Shown here one piece after another: positions 1-8,170 of a DNA stretch of 64,000 bases. Numbering within the stretch: position 1 is the first letter of the stretch; the number at the start of each line of letters is the position of its first letter. The DNA is from Arsukibacterium tuosuense (GTDB lineage: Bacteria; Pseudomonadota; Gammaproteobacteria; Enterobacterales; Alteromonadaceae), in contig NZ_OBEB01000001.1 of the NCBI RefSeq assembly GCF_900215315.1, positions 248,001 to 312,000 on the forward strand. Direction: 5' to 3'. The notes beneath the pieces were generated by a model. That model was not told where the DNA came from. It worked only from the letters and a program-made list of their open reading frames with translations, and ran no database searches. Position numbers and translations under genes: made by a program.

Positions 1-213
1 CGCCACCACCACCATTAAATAGCTGACGGCCAGCGAAATACTCCATAGCAAATTACCCAGCCGGTAATCCGGCGCATCACCTACGATTACCCGGGTAAAT
101 AAATCGCCATATATCACGGTAATAATCAGTAAGGTATAGGCCTGGTTGGCAAAGTCGAACATCGACCAGCCAAAAATTTCCCGCTTCGCTGCCAAAGGTG
201 TGCTGCTGCTCAT
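1..213 (-). CDS. MFS transporter, UMF1 (Atg22-like) family, 5' part
   Basis: The open frame runs from an ATG at 213 off the left edge; only the first 71 residues are present. The protein begins MSSSTPLAAKREIFGWSM and continues FDFANQAYTLLIITVIYG, an N-terminal signature I recognise from the UMF1/Atg22-like branch of the major facilitator superfamily. Two hydrophobic stretches (about residues 22-38 and 54-71) fit the first membrane helices. The substrate cannot be told; relatives are generally annotated only as MFS permeases. The gene is divergent from the small pair starting at 416. A 15-bp palindrome lies about 26 bp upstream of its start. Confidence 0.75.
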   Translation of the reverse strand, partial: MSSSTPLAAKREIFGWSMFDFANQAYTLLIITVIYGDLFTRVIVGDAPDYRLGNLLWSISLAVSYLMVVVA

Positions 214-238
214 AAATGCCTGTTTTCAGTTGTTCTGC

Positions 239-253
239 TGCAACTTAGTTGCA
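239..253. promoter_or_regulatory. 15-bp palindrome upstream of the UMF1 transporter
   Basis: TGCAACTTAGTTGCA is a perfect 6+3+6 inverted repeat. It lies 26 bp upstream of the transporter ATG at 213 and about 160 bp before the divergent small gene. Size and place suit a dimeric repressor operator. I do not recognise the cognate regulator. Confidence 0.35.
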
Positions 254-415
254 ATTACTGTAGCAGATAATTATGACGGTCCTTAAGTGTTGAGCTGCAG
301 CTTTGTTACACAAATATACTCCCCGTCTCGGTGATCGACTATATTTGAAGTGGCTTATTTGACACTTCCCGTAGTTTCAATATGATGGATAGCAACGTAA
401 GCTCAGGGTTAGACA

Positions 416-673
416 ATGCCAGTTATCAGTCGCTTCTATGGAATTCTGATTGCTATGTATTTTAACGATCATAACCCGCCGCACTTTCACGCTAAATATT
501 CAGGTTATGAAGCGCTATTTGCTTTTGATGGAACAATACTGGAAGGCGAGCTGCCTAAACGAGCAGCCACTTTTGTGCAGGAATGGATAACATTGCATCA
601 GAAAGAGTTAGAAGACAACTGGCGCAGAGCCAGAGCGGGCGACCCCTTAAACTACATCGCACCACTGGAGTAA
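416..673 (+). CDS. DUF4160 domain-containing protein
   Basis: An 85-residue protein with the DUF4160 pattern: an N-terminal MPVISRFYGILIAMY strand, then NDHNPPHFHAKYSGYEA (about residues 17-33), whose HxPPHFH core is typical of the family. A helical tail (WITLHQKELEDNWRRA) follows. No biochemical function is established. Three bases separate its stop from the next gene, a DUF2442 protein, so the two are almost certainly co-transcribed. DUF4160/DUF2442 pairs recur in bacterial genomes and resemble toxin-antitoxin modules in size and layout; that role is inference. The assigned ATG gives full family length. Confidence 0.75.
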   Translation: MPVISRFYGILIAMYFNDHNPPHFHAKYSGYEALFAFDGTILEGELPKRAATFVQEWITLHQKELEDNWRRARAGDPLNYIAPLE

Positions 674-676
674 GTT

Positions 677-943
677 ATGTTACATATTAAATCGGCCAAA
701 TATGTGTCGGACTACATAATTTGGGTTGCCTTCGATGACGGCACTTCTGGTGAGGTTGATCTGGATGGCGTTTTACATGGCCCGGTATTTGAACCGCTGA
801 AAAACCTTACTACATTTCAAAAAGTGAGCGTCGATCCAGAGCTGGAAACGGTGATCTGGCCAAATGGTGCCGATCTGGCACCAGAGTTTTTAAAAGACTT
901 ACTTAATAAACAAGCTCAGCCAGCGTTAAAAGCGCATGGCTGA
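677..943 (+). CDS. DUF2442 domain-containing protein
   Basis: An 88-residue protein with the DUF2442 layout: an N-terminal strand pair (YVSDYIIWVAFDDGTSGEVDL, about residues 9-29), a middle LHGPVFEPLKN segment, and the diagnostic VIWPNGADLAPEFLKDL near residues 59-75. It directly follows the DUF4160 gene with a 3-base gap. A factor-independent terminator follows at 969-993. Some DUF2442 proteins are described as DNA-binding-like partners of small toxins, so it could be the antitoxin or regulator of the pair. The Ala/His tail (PALKAHG) looks disordered. Confidence 0.75.
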   Translation: MLHIKSAKYVSDYIIWVAFDDGTSGEVDLDGVLHGPVFEPLKNLTTFQKVSVDPELETVIWPNGADLAPEFLKDLLNKQAQPALKAHG

Positions 944-968
944 GCTTGGCTTAAATAGGCTGTGATAA

Positions 969-993
969 AAAAAACCACCCGCAGGTGGTTTTT
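969..993. terminator. Bidirectional terminator between DUF2442 gene and purT
   Basis: AAAAACCACC, a CGCA loop and GGTGGTTTTT form a perfect 10-bp stem flanked by A and T runs. It sits between two convergent genes (stops at 943 and 1020), so it can serve both strands. Confidence 0.85.
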
Positions 994-1019
994 CAAGTTC
1001 GATACTTCAGCGCTCAGCC

Positions 1020-2222
1020 TTATTTAAGCGTCACCTTCAACTGGCTGATAACTTTAAGGGCTTTATCGGTCGCCGCTTCTACGGTGTCGCTGAGTGCCAG
1101 CGCAACGCCCATCCGCCGCTCGCCCTGCACTTCCGGCTTGCCGAAAATACGCAGTTCGGTATCCGGCTCGCTCAGCGCCTGTGCCAGGCCCTGGTATTGA
1201 ATATCAGCGCTGTGGCCGGGTACTAACAGCACAGCCGAGGCGGCCGGGCCGTATTGTTTAATATAAGGAATAGGCAGCCCCAAAATTGCCCGGGCGTGCA
1301 GTGCGAATTCGCTTAACTGCTGTGATATAAGCGTAACCATGCCAGTGTCGTGCGGCCTGGGCGATACTTCGGAGAAATATACCTTATCGCCTTTAATAAA
1401 CAGCTCTACGCCAAATAAACCACGGCCACCCAAGGCCTCTACCACCGCTTTGGCGTAGCGTTTTGCTTCTGCCAGCGCACTGTCGCTCATCACTTGTGGC
1501 TGCCAGCTTTCGCGGTAATCGCCTTTTTCCTGACGATGGCCAATAGGCGCACAATATTGAATCCCGGTCAGCGAATTTATCGTTAACAAAGTAATTTCAT
1601 AATCAAAGTCGATAAAACCTTCCACTATGACCCTGCCCTTACCGGCGCGACCGCCTTCCTGAGCATATAGCCAGGCAGCGTCGATATCCGCTTCGCTGCG
1701 CAGGACACTCTGGCCTTTGCCGCTTGATGACATTATCGGTTTTACTACACAAGGGTAACCAATGGCTTTAACTGCGGCAATAAAGCTGACTTTGTCGCTG
1801 GCAAACTGAAACGGTGAAGTTTCCAGGCCAAGCTCTTCAGCGGCCAGGCGACGAATACCTTCACGATTCATGGTCAGGTTCACAGCTTTGGCGCTGGGTA
1901 CCACATTAAAGCCGCAGTCTTCCAGCTCAATCAGCACTGACGTAGCAATGGCTTCCAGCTCAGGTACAATTAGGGCCGGCTTTTCGCTGATCACCAGCTG
2001 GCGCAGCGCGGCATTGTCCAGCATCGACATCACGACCGCTTTATCGGCCACCTGCATCGCCGGCGCATTGGGGTAGCGGTCGACTGCTATCACTTCACAG
2101 CCATAGCGTTTTAATTCAATACACAACTCTTTACCCAGTTCACCGGCGCCTAATAACAACACCTTGGTGCTGCTGGCCGTGCCTGGCGTGCCTATTTTTT
2201 CAATATTATGTGATGTGGTCAT
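1020..2222 (-). CDS. purT: Formate-dependent phosphoribosylglycinamide formyltransferase (GAR transformylase 2)
   Basis: PurT makes formyl-GAR from GAR, formate and ATP in cytosolic purine synthesis, bypassing folate-dependent PurN. The 400-residue length matches the family. Visible are the N-terminal fold with GAGELGKE (25-32), the ATP-grasp P-loop-like SSSGKGQSV (about 165-173), and the metal/substrate motif [15 protein letters not shown] (about 283-297). The start at 2222 overlaps the gnd stop by 4 bases (ATGA type), so translation is probably coupled to gnd, which supplies pentose phosphate for the same purine precursor. A terminator lies just beyond its stop. Confidence 0.95.
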   Translation of the reverse strand: MTTSHNIEKIGTPGTASSTKVLLLGAGELGKELCIELKRYGCEVIAVDRYPNAPAMQVADKAVVMSMLDNAALRQLVISEKPALIVPELEAIATSVLIELEDCGFNVVPSAKAVNLTMNREGIRRLAAEELGLETSPFQFASDKVSFIAAVKAIGYPCVVKPIMSSSGKGQSVLRSEADIDAAWLYAQEGGRAGKGRVIVEGFIDFDYEITLLTINSLTGIQYCAPIGHRQEKGDYRESWQPQVMSDSALAEAKRYAKAVVEALGGRGLFGVELFIKGDKVYFSEVSPRPHDTGMVTLISQQLSEFALHARAILGLPIPYIKQYGPAASAVLLVPGHSADIQYQGLAQALSEPDTELRIFGKPEVQGERRMGVALALSDTVEAATDKALKVISQLKVTLK

Positions 2223-3748
2223 TTTATTTTCACCATTGGCCGGGCCGGATTGCTCCAGTCCACATGGAACATTTTACCTTTGGCTTTATCAGTGCGCTCA
2301 AAGGTATGCGCCCCAAAATAATCGCGTTGTCCCTGCAGCAAATTGGCCGGCAGCACTGCAGTGCGATAAGAGTCGTAATAACTGAGTGCCGAGCTAAGTG
2401 CCGCAACTGGAATGCCCGATAAGGTGGCATTGGCAACCGCTTTACGCCAGTTTTGCTGATACACCGAAATTTGCTTAGCGAAGAACGGGTCTAACAGCAG
2501 ATTTTCCAGCTCGTCATTACGATCAAAAGCGTCGGTAATAGACTGCAAAAACACCGCGCGGATAATACAACCCGCGCGCCAGATTTTGGCTATTTCGGCA
2601 AAGTTAAGCTGCCAGCCATGTTCATCGGCGGCCGTTTTCATTAAATGGAAGCCCTGCGCGTATACGCAAATTTTAGCGCAGTACAAAGCATCGTGTAGCG
2701 CCTGAATAATTTCGTCTTTTTGCTCAGCTGAAATTAAATTCTGGGCCGGGCCGGCTAACACCGTAGCCGCTTTAACCCGCTCATGCTTCAGAGCTGATAA
2801 TGATCTGGCATACACTGCTTCAGCAATAGTTGGCGACGGGCTGCCCAGTTGCAGGCTGCTGACGGCAGTCCACAGGCCGGTCCCCTTCTGGCCGGCTTTA
2901 TCCATAATAACGTCTACCAGCGGCAGGCCGGTTTCTGAATCTTTGGTGGCCAGCACTTCAGCGCTGATACCAATTAAGTAGCTGTTTAGCGGCCCTTCGT
3001 TCCACTGCTTAAATACTTCAGCAATACTGGCAGATGTCATACCAAGAATGTCCCGCATAACCTGGTACACTTCGCAAATAAGCTGCATATCAGCATATTC
3101 AATGCCGTTGTGCACCATTTTCACATAATGGCCCGAGCCACTGGGGCCAATATAGGTGGCACAGGGCTCTCCCTCGGTAACCGGGTTGCCTGGTTCAAAG
3201 CGTTCTATTGGTTTGCCGGTGGCCGGGTCAACTTTGGCGGCAATGGCCTGCCACAGCGGTTTAATCCGGGTCCAGGCATACGGGTCGCCACTTGGCATTA
3301 ACGACGGGCCGAAACGGGCGCCCACTTCTCCACCCGATACAGCGGTAGAAAAGAAAATAAACTTGCCTTCGTACTGTTTTTCCCGGGCCACAGTATCGGT
3401 CCACAGGCTGTTACCGGTATCGACAATAATATCGTCTGCCTGAATGCCAGCGTCGATAAGCTTATGGCAAATATCGTCTACGGGTTTACCGGCAGGTACC
3501 GATAACACAATTAAATGCGGTGCCGATAAGCGCGATAGCAATTCGGTATAAGAGCTGCAGCCAATTACCCGGGCCGGCTTATCGCCGCGCTCGGCTGTAT
3601 CCTGCGCTAAAACAGCTTCCAGTTTCTGATGGTCTAAATCGAAGGCTGCTACCCGGTAGCCGTTGTCGGCAAGGTTTAGAATGAGGTTTTTACCCATAAC
3701 CCCGGCCCCGACAAAACCGATGTCACAAAGCGGCGCTGTATCAGTCAT
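2219..3748 (-). CDS. gnd: 6-phosphogluconate dehydrogenase, decarboxylating
   Basis: Gnd oxidises 6-phosphogluconate to ribulose 5-phosphate, CO2 and NADPH in the pentose phosphate pathway. The 509-residue protein has the Rossmann motif [13 protein letters not shown] (14-26), the catalytic block [16 protein letters not shown] with Lys210, DKAGQKGTG, and the C-terminal [10 protein letters not shown] substrate tail. It is somewhat longer than the roughly 470 residues of E. coli Gnd, partly from an insertion before the catalytic block (about 172-198). Its stop overlaps purT by 4 bases. A 94-base gap separates it from the upstream glgX, so it may be read through from the glycogen operon or have its own promoter there. 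Confidence 0.95.
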   Translation of the reverse strand: MTDTAPLCDIGFVGAGVMGKNLILNLADNGYRVAAFDLDHQKLEAVLAQDTAERGDKPARVIGCSSYTELLSRLSAPHLIVLSVPAGKPVDDICHKLIDAGIQADDIIVDTGNSLWTDTVAREKQYEGKFIFFSTAVSGGEVGARFGPSLMPSGDPYAWTRIKPLWQAIAAKVDPATGKPIERFEPGNPVTEGEPCATYIGPSGSGHYVKMVHNGIEYADMQLICEVYQVMRDILGMTSASIAEVFKQWNEGPLNSYLIGISAEVLATKDSETGLPLVDVIMDKAGQKGTGLWTAVSSLQLGSPSPTIAEAVYARSLSALKHERVKAATVLAGPAQNLISAEQKDEIIQALHDALYCAKICVYAQGFHLMKTAADEHGWQLNFAEIAKIWRAGCIIRAVFLQSITDAFDRNDELENLLLDPFFAKQISVYQQNWRKAVANATLSGIPVAALSSALSYYDSYRTAVLPANLLQGQRDYFGAHTFERTDKAKGKMFHVDWSNPARPMVKIK

Positions 3749-3842
3749 CTGACGATCCTTTACTTAGTGTTGCTAAGCCAACAACAGGCTCGGAAAATGG
3801 CAGGCATTCTACTGTAAAAGCACAGCAAAAGCAGCAATAAAC

Positions 3843-5936
3843 CTACTGCCAAACCGATATACTATGCGCCGCCTGTAAATATTCAGTTTGCACAACACTG
3901 TTATCCGCTACCAGGCCGTCATTGTGAGCGGTATCAAATAAACGATGCCAGCCTGTTCCCTCCCGCGCTGCCGGTAAGGTCAACGCCACCGACTGCTCGG
4001 CACCATTCAACACAAACAACAGGGCTTTGCCACTTTGACGGTTGGTTATCCGGAAAATACAAATAGCGCGTTCGGGGTCATGCCAGTCGTGTTGCTGCTT
4101 TTCGGTGCCATCAGCCAGAAACCAGCAAACCTGGTGTTTATCCCCATGCAGCTGGTAGTGATCGTCCTGCAGCGATATTTGCTGTAAACAGCTGAACTGT
4201 TTACGCAGTTTCAGTAACTGACGAACAAACTCCAAAAATTTCTGCTGCTGGCCATTAAGCTGCCAGTTCAGCCAGCTTACCGGGTTATCCTGACAATAAG
4301 CGTTATTGTTGCCCCCCTGGGTATGGCTTAGCTCATCACCACCCAACCAGTGGATCATACCCTGGCTTAACAGCAAGGTGGCGGCGAGATTACGCTTATG
4401 CTGATAACGCCGGGCCAGAATTACAGGGTCACTGCTTGGTCCTTCGACCCCGTGGTTACAACTTAGGTTATGGCTGTGACCATCCCGGTTTTGCTCGCCA
4501 TTTTGCCAGTTGTGCTTATCTTTATGGCTGACTAAATCTTCAAGAGTAAAACCATCATGATAAGTAAGGAAATTTACACTGCAGCTGGCCGGCTTATGGT
4601 GTTTCTGGAAAATATCACGCGAGCCCAGCAAACGGGTGGCAAAGTCCGCCAGAACGCCTTTATCACCGCGCCAGAAAGCCCGGAAAGTATCCCGGCACTT
4701 GTCGTTGAGTTCAGACCAGTTAGCCGGAAATTGCCCCAGATGATAACCGAAAGGACCAACATCCCAGGGCTCAGCAATTAACTTAGCCTGCGATAACACC
4801 GGATCCTGGGCAATAATCTGGAAAAAACTGGCATAGGGGTTAAACCTTTTATGCTCACGCCCCAGCGTTACGGCCAAGTCAAAACGAAAGCCGTCAACCT
4901 GCATCTCGGTAACCCAATAACGCAGTGCATCCATCACCAGCTTTTGGGTTGCCGGGTTGGCAATATTCAGAGTATTGCCACAACCGGTAAAATTACAGTA
5001 GTTCTGGTAATCAACCATATCGGCATGGCTGTGAAACAGATAATAATGGCGATCGGCCAGGCCACGGAAGCTAAGCACAGGGCCATCATCGCCGGCCTCG
5101 GCGCTATGGTTAAACACCACATCGAGGATCACCTCAATGCCATGCTGGTGCAAAGTACGAACCATTTGTTTAAACTCAGCAACAGCATCATCCAGCTGAT
5201 AACGTGGGTCAGGCGCAAAAAAATTGACCGGGTTATAGCCCCAGTAATTGGTCAGGCCAAGGTCGGTTAACCGTGGCTCTGCCATAAATGCCGCTACCGG
5301 CAACAATTGCACCGTTGTAATACCAAGTTGTTTTAAATGGTTAATAATACTGGCATGACATAAGCCTAAATAAGTACCGCGTAACGCTTCAGGCACGTCT
5401 GGGTGCAGCATGGTCAGGCCCTTGACATGGGCCTCATAAATAACGGTTTTTTCACGGGCAATTTTTGGTTTTGTACTCTTTTGCCAGTCAAACGCAGCGG
5501 GCGGCCAGTTAACCGCAGCCGGGTCCAACACCCCTTTTGCCAACGCCAGATGACTTTTTTGCTGATACTGCTCACTTTGCCACACCTGAGCGCGATTAAG
5601 TTTACGGGCGTACGGGTCAATCAGCACTCGTTGTTTATCAAAACGTAAGCCCGCACTACCGTTACTCAGGCCATCAGCTTTTAGCGCATACAGCGTGCCA
5701 TCACTGATATCACTAACCTTAAGGTGCCAGACACTGCCGGTGCGGGCAGTAAAGGCCAGCTCGGCCAGTTCCTCTTCGGTATCGGGCTGATACAAGCACA
5801 ACGTCAGCCCTGTAGCGTCCGGGGCAAATACTGCAAAATTCCAGCAGCTATCGGCCACCTTGCTTGGCCCCAACGGGTAGCTGTCACCATGGGCTGTGGT
5901 TAGAAACGAGGCGTTATTAGCCATGCTATCGCGCAT
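3843..5936 (-). CDS. glgX: Glycogen debranching enzyme (GlgX type, GH13)
   Basis: GlgX removes alpha-1,6 branches from phosphorylase-trimmed glycogen. I take the ATG at 5936, reading MRDSMANNAS, which overlaps the glgB stop as TAATG and has AAGGA upstream; a start at 5969 would run further into glgB. The protein then has 697 residues. An N-terminal CBM48-like region (PLGPSKVADSCWNFAVFAP) precedes the GH13 barrel with DVVFNHSAE, FRFDLA (nucleophile Asp), LIAEPWD (acid Glu) and NFLTYHDGFTLEDLV (transition-state Asp). The C-terminal beta domain ends ...AAHSISVWQ. It acts together with the adjacent branching enzyme and MalQ in glycogen and maltodextrin turnover. Confidence 0.93.
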   Translation of the reverse strand: MRDSMANNASFLTTAHGDSYPLGPSKVADSCWNFAVFAPDATGLTLCLYQPDTEEELAELAFTARTGSVWHLKVSDISDGTLYALKADGLSNGSAGLRFDKQRVLIDPYARKLNRAQVWQSEQYQQKSHLALAKGVLDPAAVNWPPAAFDWQKSTKPKIAREKTVIYEAHVKGLTMLHPDVPEALRGTYLGLCHASIINHLKQLGITTVQLLPVAAFMAEPRLTDLGLTNYWGYNPVNFFAPDPRYQLDDAVAEFKQMVRTLHQHGIEVILDVVFNHSAEAGDDGPVLSFRGLADRHYYLFHSHADMVDYQNYCNFTGCGNTLNIANPATQKLVMDALRYWVTEMQVDGFRFDLAVTLGREHKRFNPYASFFQIIAQDPVLSQAKLIAEPWDVGPFGYHLGQFPANWSELNDKCRDTFRAFWRGDKGVLADFATRLLGSRDIFQKHHKPASCSVNFLTYHDGFTLEDLVSHKDKHNWQNGEQNRDGHSHNLSCNHGVEGPSSDPVILARRYQHKRNLAATLLLSQGMIHWLGGDELSHTQGGNNNAYCQDNPVSWLNWQLNGQQQKFLEFVRQLLKLRKQFSCLQQISLQDDHYQLHGDKHQVCWFLADGTEKQQHDWHDPERAICIFRITNRQSGKALLFVLNGAEQSVALTLPAAREGTGWHRLFDTAHNDGLVADNSVVQTEYLQAAHSISVWQ

Positions 5937-8128
5937 TACGCTTTGTCCTTTTTCCGTATATATAAACACGCCAGGGGCGGCAGGTTTAAACGGATTGCCT
6001 GGGCCTTACCATGACAGCCCGGCTGCTCTGCCGGTAAATAGCTGCCCACGGCATAATTGCCACCCCAGTAATATTCACTGTCGGTATTAACAATAACCTC
6101 ATATTCACCTGCTTGCTCAACCCCCAGCATAAAATTATCGCGTGGTACCGGGGTGAAATTAGCCAGCACATAAATGGCATTGCCGTCATTATCCCGGCGG
6201 ATGAAACTAAGCGTACTGTGCTCTGAATCATTGTGATCCAGCCAACTGAAACCTTGTTGCTGGTAATCCAGTTCATACAACGGCTTGCAACGTTGGTAGC
6301 TGTGGTTCAAATCACGGTACAGCTGCTGAATGCCCTGATGTTTTGGAAAAGTAAGCAAATGCCAGTCCAGGCTCTGAGTGTGGCTCCACTCCCGGCTCTG
6401 GCCAAGCTCATTACCCATAAAATTCAGCTTTTTACCCGGGTGAGCAAACATAAAGGCAATATAGGCGCGTAAATTGGCCGCTTGCTGCCATTCGTCACCC
6501 GGCATTTTATTAATTAAGCTGCCTTTGCCATGCACAACTTCATCATGTGACAGCGGCAAAATAAAGTTCTCGTTGTAGGCATACACCATCGAAAAGGTTA
6601 AATCGCTATGGTGATATTTACGATAAGACGGATCTTTACTGATATAGCGCAGGCTGTCGTTCATCCAGCCCATATTCCATTTAAAGCCAAAACCAAGGCC
6701 GCCACTGTCAACCGGCCGCGATACCTGAGGAAACGACGTAGACTCTTCAGCAATGGTCATCGCCCGCGGAAACTTGCCATACACTTCGCTGTTCAGCCAT
6801 TTAAACAGACTAATCGCTTCGTAGTTATGATTACCGCCATCGATATTTGGCACCCACTCGCCCTCGTTGCGGGAATAATCCCAGTACAGCATCGATGCCA
6901 CGGCATCGACCCGGATGCCATCGATATGAAAATGCTCCAGCCAATACAGGGCACTGGCCACTAAAAACTGCCGGACATAGTCTTTGCCGTAATCATAAAT
7001 ACAGGAGTTCCAGTCAGGGTGCCAGCCGCGGCGTGGATCAGCATATTCGTATAAATGGCTGCCATCAAAGCGGGCTAAGCCATGGCCATCTTCCGGAAAA
7101 TGCGCCGGTACCCAATCCAGAATTACCCCTATGCCGGCCTGATGGCAGGCGTCAACAAAGGCTTTAAACTGATCGGGGGTGCCAAAACGTGACGTCGGCG
7201 CAAATAAACCCAGTGGCTGATAACCCCAGGAGCCATCAAACGGATGTTCCATAACCGGCAGCAACTCAATGTGGGTGTAGCCCATATCCTGCATGTAAGG
7301 AATAAGCTGCTCCGCCAACTCAGCATAATTGAGCGGCTGGTTGTCGTCTTTACGGCGCCAGCTGCCAATATGCAGCTCGTAAATACTCATTGCACTCTGG
7401 TAAGGGTTTACCGCCGGTCGCTCACGCCAGTTTTTGTCCTGCCATTGATAGTTATTGTGATCATAGACCAGGGAGGCATGAGACGGATATTGCTCGGCAT
7501 AAAATGCCATCGGGTCGGCCTTATGTGGCAGTAAATGGCCAGCTTTATCTTTAATTTCAAACTTATAACGTACCCCACTGCTTACTTCCGGCATTACCAG
7601 CACCCAGTGGCCGCAATCGGTGCGCTCCATCGGGTGACAACGGCCATCCCAGCTGTTCATATCACCCACCAGGCTAACGCTGCTGGCGTTCGGTGCATAC
7701 ACCGCAAAACGGGTGGCAGTTAAGGGCTTACCATCCGGCGCCAGACTAATAACCTGAGCGCCCAGCTGACGATACAGGTTTTCAGGCTGACTATGCACAT
7801 GATGCACCGCATAAAAAGCCTGTTCACGAAACTGATAAGGGTCAATCCATCGGTAGTTACTGTTCGCGTCTGTTACCTGTAAATAATAAGCACTGGCTTT
7901 GCGTTTTCGACTTAATACCAGTTCAAATACGCCACTAAATTCAGGATGTGGCGTTAACTTGCCGAGGCTCTTGTCACTTTTTAATTCAAAGGCTTCAACG
8001 GTTAGCGCATGCGGCAAGTAGGTTCGTAGCAGCATCCCGGTGCCTTTGGCACTGTAGCTGTTTGCCTGCCAACCCAACAGAGCAAAAGGATGGGCACAAC
8101 TTGCCTGATTTAACTGCGCTAATGTCAT
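5936..8128 (-). CDS. glgB: 1,4-alpha-glucan branching enzyme (GH13)
   Basis: GlgB introduces alpha-1,6 branches into glycogen. The 730 residues match the long GlgB form with two N-terminal beta modules; the second, CBM48, shows SLVGDMNSWDG around 152-162. The catalytic barrel carries DWVPAHFPED (338-347), GIRVDAVASMLYWDYSR with nucleophile Asp408, AEES with acid Glu461, and LPLSHDEVVHGKGS further on. The start follows AAGGACAGATACA. It lies between malQ (42-base gap) and glgX (1-base overlap) in one leftward operon. No glgC or glgA is present in the window, so glycogen synthesis genes must lie elsewhere. Confidence 0.95.
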   Translation of the reverse strand: MTLAQLNQASCAHPFALLGWQANSYSAKGTGMLLRTYLPHALTVEAFELKSDKSLGKLTPHPEFSGVFELVLSRKRKASAYYLQVTDANSNYRWIDPYQFREQAFYAVHHVHSQPENLYRQLGAQVISLAPDGKPLTATRFAVYAPNASSVSLVGDMNSWDGRCHPMERTDCGHWVLVMPEVSSGVRYKFEIKDKAGHLLPHKADPMAFYAEQYPSHASLVYDHNNYQWQDKNWRERPAVNPYQSAMSIYELHIGSWRRKDDNQPLNYAELAEQLIPYMQDMGYTHIELLPVMEHPFDGSWGYQPLGLFAPTSRFGTPDQFKAFVDACHQAGIGVILDWVPAHFPEDGHGLARFDGSHLYEYADPRRGWHPDWNSCIYDYGKDYVRQFLVASALYWLEHFHIDGIRVDAVASMLYWDYSRNEGEWVPNIDGGNHNYEAISLFKWLNSEVYGKFPRAMTIAEESTSFPQVSRPVDSGGLGFGFKWNMGWMNDSLRYISKDPSYRKYHHSDLTFSMVYAYNENFILPLSHDEVVHGKGSLINKMPGDEWQQAANLRAYIAFMFAHPGKKLNFMGNELGQSREWSHTQSLDWHLLTFPKHQGIQQLYRDLNHSYQRCKPLYELDYQQQGFSWLDHNDSEHSTLSFIRRDNDGNAIYVLANFTPVPRDNFMLGVEQAGEYEVIVNTDSEYYWGGNYAVGSYLPAEQPGCHGKAQAIRLNLPPLACLYIRKKDKA

Positions 8129-8170
8129 TGTATCTGTCCTTATAGTATTAATTTATCGCCGCACAGCGGA

